Made by a program: the position numbers and the translations under genes
Shown: one piece after another, positions 6,901 through 11,051 of the stretch
How positions within the stretch are numbered: position 1 is the first letter of the stretch
Layout of the letters: each line of letters opens with the position of its first letter
Assembly (NCBI GenBank): GCA_902464375.1
Contig: CABQIM010000059.1
Coordinates: 1-11,051, forward strand
Direction: 5' to 3'
Length of the DNA: 11,051 bases
Origin: an uncultured bacterium
GTDB lineage: Bacteria; Cyanobacteriota; Vampirovibrionia; Gastranaerophilales; Gastranaerophilaceae
Notes under the pieces: model-generated
What the model was told of the DNA's origin: nothing
The model's database searches: none
Seen by the model: the letters and a program-made list of their open reading frames with translations, nothing else

Positions 6901-7546
6901 CTGCAATAACTCCCTTTTCTCCCACTCCTGTAATTTCTTTCAATATTTTGGGCGCAAAAATTTCACTCTCAAAATGCCCAATATCAAATACAACTTTTTC
7001 AGCTTCAAGTGCTGTATGGAATTTTAGATCACCGGTTACAAAAGCATCTGTTTCGCCTATAAATTCTGAACCGGAGCCGGCACAAAAGCCTATTGTTTTA
7101 ATTTTTTTTGCATTCAAATTATTGATATGCCTAAGTTTTGGTGAAATTTTCAGCAGCCTATTTTTTAATTCATCGACAGTAATAGCTTCTTCTAATTCCA
7201 CAATTCTTACAAAATCATCAGTAGCGGTTTTTTGGAATCCAAGTTCACTAATCAATGTATCAGTCGTTCCGCCTTCTGCCCTATCAAGATTTGTGTGTGC
7301 GCAATAAATATTTATATCTTTGTATTTCAGAGGAACGTAAAACAGTGGATGATGAGAAATTATCATGTCACATTTCTTGTCTTTTGCTTGTTTTACAATG
7401 TCGTCAGTTACAGTAAGAGCAAACAAAATTTTATTTACTTCTATATTGTTAACTCTCTCAACAGCCCACCCGGAACAATCCCACTTCTCTTGTGTTTCAA
7501 GTGGTGCAAATTTTTCAATTTTGCTGACAATTTCGTACTTATCCAA
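6878..7546 (-). CDS. Nif3-family (YbgI/YqfO-like) dinuclear metal protein
   Basis: A 222-residue protein of the NIF3 family, often labelled GTP cyclohydrolase I type 2 homologue, although its reaction in the cell is not established. Family metal ligands are visible: HHP at 65-67, HTNLD at 84-88 and, near the C-terminus, GHFESE, which supplies the His and Glu of the usual HxxxE. TGDLKFH before it is also a family block. I chose a TTG start at 7546 rather than the upstream ATG at 7597: GGAGG at 7553-7557 lies six bases before the TTG, the protein then begins at the usual position relative to WDCSGW, and the overlap with coaBC falls from 59 to 8 bases (TTGGATAA). This suggests termination-reinitiation from coaBC. 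The protein lacks the large central insertion seen in YqfO-type members. Confidence 0.85.
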   Translation of the reverse strand: MDKYEIVSKIEKFAPLETQEKWDCSGWAVERVNNIEVNKILFALTVTDDIVKQAKDKKCDMIISHHPLFYVPLKYKDINIYCAHTNLDRAEGGTTDTLISELGFQKTATDDFVRIVELEEAITVDELKNRLLKISPKLRHINNLNAKKIKTIGFCAGSGSEFIGETDAFVTGDLKFHTALEAEKVVFDIGHFESEIFAPKILKEITGVGEKGVIADEKSPFI

Positions 7547-8717
7547 AAATTTCCTCCAGAATGCGTTTTGCGATATTATTTTTTGTATTTTTTTCAATAT
7601 GTTTAATATTCAAAGCCTTATCAATGATATAAACTTCATTCTCATCGGCATTAAATCCGATATCTTTTCTGGAAATATCGTTTGCAATCAAAAAATCGCA
7701 TCCTTTTTTCTGGATTTTTGTTTTAGCATTTTCTAGCAAGTTTTCACTTTCTGCGCAAAAACCTACAATTTTTGTTTGACTTTTATTTTCAGAACAAATT
7801 TCTTGTAAAATGTCTGGATTTTCAACAAGCTTTAATATTACATCATCGTTATTTTTATTTTTCTTAATTTTTTGTGCAGACGAATTTTCCACTCTATAAT
7901 CTGAAACTGCAGCTGCCATAATTACACAATCTTGTTCCGCAAAATTTTCTTTTACAAATTTCGCCATCTCAAGTGCTGTTTCGGTCACAACATTTTTATA
8001 TGGTTTATTGATTCCAAAAGTGGACACTAATGTGACTTCTGCTCCCATATTATAAGCGTTATCAGCAAGTGCAATTCCCATTTTACCGGAAGAAGAATTA
8101 GAAATATATCTAACAGGGTCAATTTTTTCTTTTGTTCCACCTGCAGTAATCAGGATTTTTTGACCTTTCAGAATTTGTTTTTGTGCAAAAATCTTTGAAG
8201 TCGCTTCAAAAATATCTTCCGGCTCTTTCATTCTACCGACAGCATTAACTCCGCAAGCTAAATATCCTGTTTCTGGTTCTAAAATATGGTAACCGTTAGA
8301 TTTAAGTTTTTGCAAATTCTCTTGAACAAAAGGATTATTCCACATATTGTTATTCATTGCAGGAGCTAATAAAATTGGATTTGAAAAAGCACATGCCGTC
8401 GATAGTAAAAGATTATCACAAATCCCATTTGCAATTTTCCCGATAGTATTGGCACTAGCCGGAGCGATTACAAATATATCAGATTCCGTTAGTGCAATAT
8501 GTTCCGGTTTATATTCTTTGATTTCAAAATTATCAACGTAAACCTCGTTGCCGGAAAGAGTTTGCAAAGTTAATTTTGTTACAAAGTTCAATGCATTCGG
8601 AGTCACTACAACTCTTACATTTGCACCTGCTTTTTTATACAATCTGATAAGCGTGCATATCTTGTACGCTGCAATTCCACCGGTTATCCCTATTAATATA
8701 TTTTTATTTTCTAACAT
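7539..8717 (-). CDS. coaBC: Bifunctional phosphopantothenoylcysteine decarboxylase/synthetase
   Basis: A 392-residue fusion enzyme for two consecutive steps of coenzyme A synthesis: CTP-dependent joining of cysteine to 4'-phosphopantothenate (CoaB, C-terminal half) and FMN-dependent decarboxylation to 4'-phosphopantetheine (CoaC, N-terminal half). CoaC features are GITGGIAAYK at 10-19, the catalytic histidine in PEHIAL (H73), PASANTIGK at 86-94, PAMNNNMW at 119-126 and the active-site cysteine in LACG (C155). CoaB features begin near 190 with LITAGGTKEKIDPVR, SNSSSGKMG, AAAVSDYR, KIKK and ANDIS. The frame stays open to an ATG at 8762, but ATG at 8717 gives the family's normal N-terminus. No ribosome binding site precedes it; instead an extended -10 box lies just upstream, so the mRNA looks leaderless. 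It heads an operon with the Nif3-family and secreted proteins. Confidence 0.95.
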   Translation of the reverse strand: MLENKNILIGITGGIAAYKICTLIRLYKKAGANVRVVVTPNALNFVTKLTLQTLSGNEVYVDNFEIKEYKPEHIALTESDIFVIAPASANTIGKIANGICDNLLLSTACAFSNPILLAPAMNNNMWNNPFVQENLQKLKSNGYHILEPETGYLACGVNAVGRMKEPEDIFEATSKIFAQKQILKGQKILITAGGTKEKIDPVRYISNSSSGKMGIALADNAYNMGAEVTLVSTFGINKPYKNVVTETALEMAKFVKENFAEQDCVIMAAAVSDYRVENSSAQKIKKNKNNDDVILKLVENPDILQEICSENKSQTKIVGFCAESENLLENAKTKIQKKGCDFLIANDISRKDIGFNADENEVYIIDKALNIKHIEKNTKNNIAKRILEEIFG

Positions 8718-8723
8718 AGTTGT

Positions 8724-8732
8724 ATTATAGCA
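8724..8732 (-). promoter_or_regulatory. Extended -10 promoter giving a leaderless coaBC mRNA
   Basis: TGCTATAAT on the - strand is a perfect extended -10 element. Only six bases (ACAACT) separate it from the ATG at 8717, so initiation at the normal distance falls on or beside the A of the start codon. No TTGACA is visible at the -35 position, as is common for extended -10 promoters. Confidence 0.65.
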
Positions 8733-8847
8733 TGGATAGGAAAAGAAAAGTTGAAGATACATACTTCGTCATAATATTGCCCGCTCATTTATAGTCATTT
8801 AAAATAATGCTATAAAATGATTTAATATAATCTTAATATCAAACCTA

Positions 8848-8874
8848 TTGACCAATTTCAAAAAATAATATAAT
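8848..8874 (+). promoter_or_regulatory. Promoter of glnA
   Basis: TTGACC at 8848-8853 and TATAAT at 8869-8874 match the -35 and -10 boxes, five of six and six of six. The 15-base spacer is shorter than the ideal 17, so the promoter may need an activator. Transcription would begin near 8881 and give a leader of about 94 bases. The gap from coaBC (8718-8974) is a divergent control region; I see no canonical NtcA site (GTAN8TAC) and no glutamine riboswitch in it. Confidence 0.55.
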
Positions 8875-8974
8875 CTAATAAATGAAATTTTTGAGTAAAA
8901 GTAATACAAAAGGTGAATACGAGTTATAGAGAGTAGTTAACACGTATAGTTATTATTAAGAATGGAGGATTCGT

Positions 8975-10336
8975 ATGGAATTTCATCACCAGCCGTTAAG
9001 CGGCATGACTTACACAGATGCCGATATCAAAAGACTTATTACTGAGTATAATGTTCAGTTTATCAAACTTCAATTTGTTGACATAAACGGACAAGTAAAG
9101 AATATGGCAGTTCCATCGGAACATATTGACAGAGTTCTTAATAATGAAATTATGTTGGATGGCTCTTCAATTAAAGGTTTTAGAAACATTGAAACATCAG
9201 ATATGTTTTTCTATCCTGATAAAAATACATTCCAAATTCTTCCTTGGCAAGAACACGATGGCAAAAATTCTGCAAGATTGATTTGTGATATCTACAACTC
9301 AGATGGAACACCTTTTGAAGGTTGCCCTAGATGTAACTTAAAACGACTTATGGCAGAAGCTCAAAAGCTTGGTTTTTCTATGAATGTTGGTCCGGAAGCT
9401 GAATTTTTCTTATTTGAAAAAGATGATGAGGGTAAAATTACTACAAAAACACACGATAGAGCAGGCTATTATGATGTTGGACCTGATGACTTGGGTGAAG
9501 CAGTTCGTTCTGATATCGTAAGCACATTGCAAGAGATGGATTTTGATATAGAAGCTTCTCACCACGAAGTGGCTGATGGTCAGCATGAAGTCGATTTTAA
9601 ATATTCAGATATTTTAACTACAGCAGATAATGTTGCGACATTCAGAATTGCAGTTAAAGCTGTTGCTGCACAATACGGTTTGCATGCAACATTTATGCCA
9701 AAACCTGTATTTGGAATTAATGGTTCCGGCATGCACTGTAATATTTCATTGTTTAAAGATGGCAAAAACGCATTCTTTGACGAAAATGCAGAATATCAAT
9801 TATCTGATACTGCAAAATATGCAATCGGCGGACTTTTGAAACACATCAAAAGCATTACCGCAATTCTTAACCCAACTGTAAACAGCTATAAGAGATTAGT
9901 TCCAGGGTATGAAGCTCCTGTTTATATGGCATGGTCATTGGCTAACAGAAGTGCGTTATTAAGAGTTCCTGCAAAACGTGGAATGTCAACTCGTGTCGAA
10001 TTGCGTTCTCCAGATCCAAGTTGTAATCCATATTTAGCATTTGCAACTATTTTGGCTGCTTGCTTAGACGGTGTAAGAAACAAAATTGAACCGCCAAAAC
10101 CTGTAGAAGCAAATATTTACAAGCTTTCTGACAGAGAAAGAAAGAAAATGAGAATAGAATCTCTTCCTGGAAGCTTAGAAGAAGCATTAGGCTATATGGA
10201 AAAATCTTTGATTGCAAAAACTGCCCTCGGTGAGCATATTGTAGATGAATTTATGACTGCAAAAGATATTGAGTGGGATTCATTCAGAACATTTGTTTCT
10301 CAATGGGAAATTGATAAGTATTTAGCAAGATACTAA
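8975..10336 (+). CDS. glnA: Glutamine synthetase, type I (GSI-alpha)
   Basis: A 453-residue enzyme that makes glutamine from glutamate, ammonia and ATP; type I enzymes form cytoplasmic dodecamers. Visible blocks are DGSSIKGF at 62-69, the metal-binding EAEFF near 141-145, SHHEVADGQHEVDF at 195-208, NGSGMHC at 249-255, NPTVNSYKRLVPGYEAP at 299-315 and the RVELRSPDP block near 346-354. It lacks the insertion and adenylylation tyrosine block of GSI-beta, so control by GlnE is unlikely. Aligned by eye with the Bacillus enzyme, the glutamate of the feedback loop (E304 there) is kept as E313, but the partner arginine R62 corresponds to N71, with an arginine one place earlier (R70). The start has GGAGG at 8964-8968, six bases before the ATG. 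It is monocistronic: own promoter, own terminator. No GlnR or GS-inactivating-factor gene is adjacent. Confidence 0.97.
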   Translation: MEFHHQPLSGMTYTDADIKRLITEYNVQFIKLQFVDINGQVKNMAVPSEHIDRVLNNEIMLDGSSIKGFRNIETSDMFFYPDKNTFQILPWQEHDGKNSARLICDIYNSDGTPFEGCPRCNLKRLMAEAQKLGFSMNVGPEAEFFLFEKDDEGKITTKTHDRAGYYDVGPDDLGEAVRSDIVSTLQEMDFDIEASHHEVADGQHEVDFKYSDILTTADNVATFRIAVKAVAAQYGLHATFMPKPVFGINGSGMHCNISLFKDGKNAFFDENAEYQLSDTAKYAIGGLLKHIKSITAILNPTVNSYKRLVPGYEAPVYMAWSLANRSALLRVPAKRGMSTRVELRSPDPSCNPYLAFATILAACLDGVRNKIEPPKPVEANIYKLSDRERKKMRIESLPGSLEEALGYMEKSLIAKTALGEHIVDEFMTAKDIEWDSFRTFVSQWEIDKYLARY

Positions 10337-10386
10337 GTAGAGGCTTAGAAGCGTCGAGGCGATGATGCTTAGAATGTAAAACGTAG

Positions 10387-10420
10387 AGGTGGGAATAGCG
10401 TGAGCGGTTCCCACCTTTTT
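10387..10420 (+). terminator. Intrinsic terminator of glnA
   Basis: AGGTGGGAA at 10387-10395 pairs perfectly with TTCCCACCT at 10408-10416 around a 12-base loop, followed directly by a run of T to 10420. It lies 50 bases past the glnA stop. The bases between (10337-10386) hold two short direct repeats, GTAGAGG and GCTTAGAA, of no known role. Confidence 0.9.
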
Positions 10421-10466
10421 AAATAAAACTTAAAACAAGTATACACTAACATTTTCAATAAAATGA

Positions 10467-10493
10467 ACTTAACGACTTATCGACTTAACGACT
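10467..10493. repeat. Short direct repeat ACTTAACGACT
   Basis: The 11-base word ACTTAACGACT occurs at 10467-10477 and 10483-10493, 16 bases apart, with a related ACTTATCGACT overlapping them. It lies just beyond the 3' end of rnpB, between that gene and the glnA terminator. It could be a low-complexity spacer or a decayed longer repeat. Confidence 0.6.
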
Positions 10494-10500
10494 AAAAAAA

Positions 10501-10854
10501 GAATAAAGCAGCTCATAAGCCGTGTTCTGTTCGGGAAAATTTCCTTGATAATCATCTATCTGGTATTGGGATTACTCCCAATCTCTAGCGATTTTTCAGG
10601 CTCGGCGGACACCTCAAGCACCTGAGTCAATCTTGCATCCGATCGGGGTTTAGCTAGCCGGTACCTTCCGATACCGCTGGTGAAGCTCTTAACTCACCGT
10701 TGCACCATCGCCTGTGATATAAAATCCATCGGCAGTATATTTCCTGTGCCACTTTCCACCAGCTCACGCTGTCCGGAGTTTCTCCGGCGATCTGTCCTTG
10801 GATGCACGGACTTTCCTCACCCGTAAGGGCGCGATTATCCGGCTGCTTTATTCC
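10501..10854 (-). ncRNA. rnpB: RNase P RNA, bacterial type A
   Basis: The catalytic RNA of ribonuclease P, which trims the 5' leader from precursor tRNAs with the protein RnpA. On the - strand the conserved GAGGAAAGTCC lies near the 5' end (about 10813-10823), GGTGCAACGGTGAG in the middle, TAAACCCCG after a GGTACCGG helix, and ACAGAACACGGCTTAT near the 3' end, the classic 3' core. The terminal helix P1 is visible as GAATAAAGCAGC at the 5' end pairing with GCTGCTTTATTC at the 3' end, which fixes both boundaries to within a few bases. At about 354 bases it has a normal length. Seven T follow the 3' end (10494-10500) and probably help termination. It lies close behind lpxK and converges with glnA. 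Confidence 0.97.
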
Positions 10855-10860
10855 AAACTT

Positions 10861-10869
10861 ATTATACCA
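10861..10869 (-). promoter_or_regulatory. Extended -10 promoter of rnpB
   Basis: TGGTATAAT on the - strand is an extended -10 element ending seven bases before the first base of helix P1, the right distance for transcription to start at the mature 5' end. The -35 position falls over the last codons of lpxK and shows no good consensus. Confidence 0.7.
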
Positions 10870-10881
10870 TACAAAGTAAAA

Positions 10882-11051
10882 TTACGTATTAATCAAGCCT
10901 TCAACATCTAAAACAGTTTTCAATTTTAGAGCATAGATATTGTTTTTATTCAAAAGTGCCAATTTTACTGCATCTTTTTCCGTGGTAACAATTGTTCCAT
11001 CAATATTTGCAATATCATCTTTTGTATACTGATGATGGTCATCAAACGTAA
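10882..11051 (-). CDS. lpxK: Tetraacyldisaccharide 4'-kinase, C-terminal fragment
   Basis: The last 55 codons of a gene that continues beyond the right edge of the window. The visible protein begins TFDDHHQYTKDDI and continues through IVTTEKDAVKL; these two blocks, FxDHHxY and TTEKDAVKL, are typical of the C-terminal part of LpxK, the inner-membrane enzyme that phosphorylates the lipid A precursor at the 4' position. The catalytic P-loop part is not in view, so activity cannot be judged. If correct, the organism makes lipid A and has an outer membrane. The stop lies 27 bases before rnpB. Confidence 0.85.
   Translation of the reverse strand, partial: TFDDHHQYTKDDIANIDGTIVTTEKDAVKLALLNKNNIYALKLKTVLDVEGLINT

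Noticed and set aside
7232..7736. Long + strand open frames opposite the Nif3-family gene and coaBC
   Set aside because: They are antisense shadows of well-supported genes, have no usable start signals and give cysteine/phenylalanine-rich nonsense.
8895..8907. GTA...TAC in the glnA leader as an NtcA site
   Set aside because: The spacing is seven bases, not the eight of the canonical GTAN8TAC, and it lies downstream of the predicted transcription start.
8882..8929. 15-codon ORF as a glnA leader peptide
   Set aside because: It has no ribosome binding site, begins at the predicted transcript start, and has no run of regulatory codons such as glutamine.
10337..10493. Short repeats flanking the glnA terminator as a CRISPR remnant
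   Set aside because: Only two copies of 7-11 base words, no regular spacers of CRISPR length and no cas gene.

Overview
This is an AT-rich bacterial chromosome segment made of housekeeping genes. I see no transposase, integrase, phage gene or CRISPR array. The partial gene at the right edge reads as the end of LpxK, so the organism probably has an outer membrane with lipid A. Two-subunit-type glycyl-tRNA synthetase, type III pantothenate kinase, a GSI-alpha type glutamine synthetase and very low GC together would fit a gut relative of Cyanobacteria such as Gastranaerophilales (Melainabacteria). That placement is inference; no single gene proves it.

Left block (1-3507, + strand): a small unknown protein, the ribosome-assembly GTPase EngB, two tandem WYL-domain regulators and coaX. 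The junctions are tight: a 14-base overlap, a 57-base gap, an 8-base overlap (ATGGCTAA) and a 1-base overlap (TAATG). The last three genes look translationally coupled, which ties a regulator pair to pantothenate kinase, the first step of CoA synthesis.

Middle gap (3508-3852): the most interesting part. About 170 bases fold into a long rod-like hairpin with internal loops and a perfect 15-bp apical stem, followed by a T-run. It resembles a 6S-type regulatory RNA. The opposite strand of the same hairpin carries a 17-codon hydrophobic ORF behind a very strong ribosome binding site, so a type I toxin-like reading cannot be excluded. A strong bidirectional terminator follows.

Right-centre block (3853-8717, - strand): a small unknown protein, glyS with its own -10 box, then an operon read as coaBC, a Nif3-family protein and a secreted unknown protein. 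coaBC seems to be transcribed from an extended -10 promoter that puts its ATG at or next to the transcription start (leaderless). nif3 seems to start at a TTG that overlaps the coaBC stop by 8 bases. coaX and coaBC together supply three of the five steps of CoA synthesis within this window, in two separate transcription units.

Right block (8718-11051): glnA on the + strand, divergent from coaBC, with a promoter, a leader of about 94 bases and a clear terminator. It converges on rnpB, the RNase P RNA, on the - strand. rnpB lies 27 bases downstream of the lpxK stop, and its extended -10 promoter sits in that short gap.
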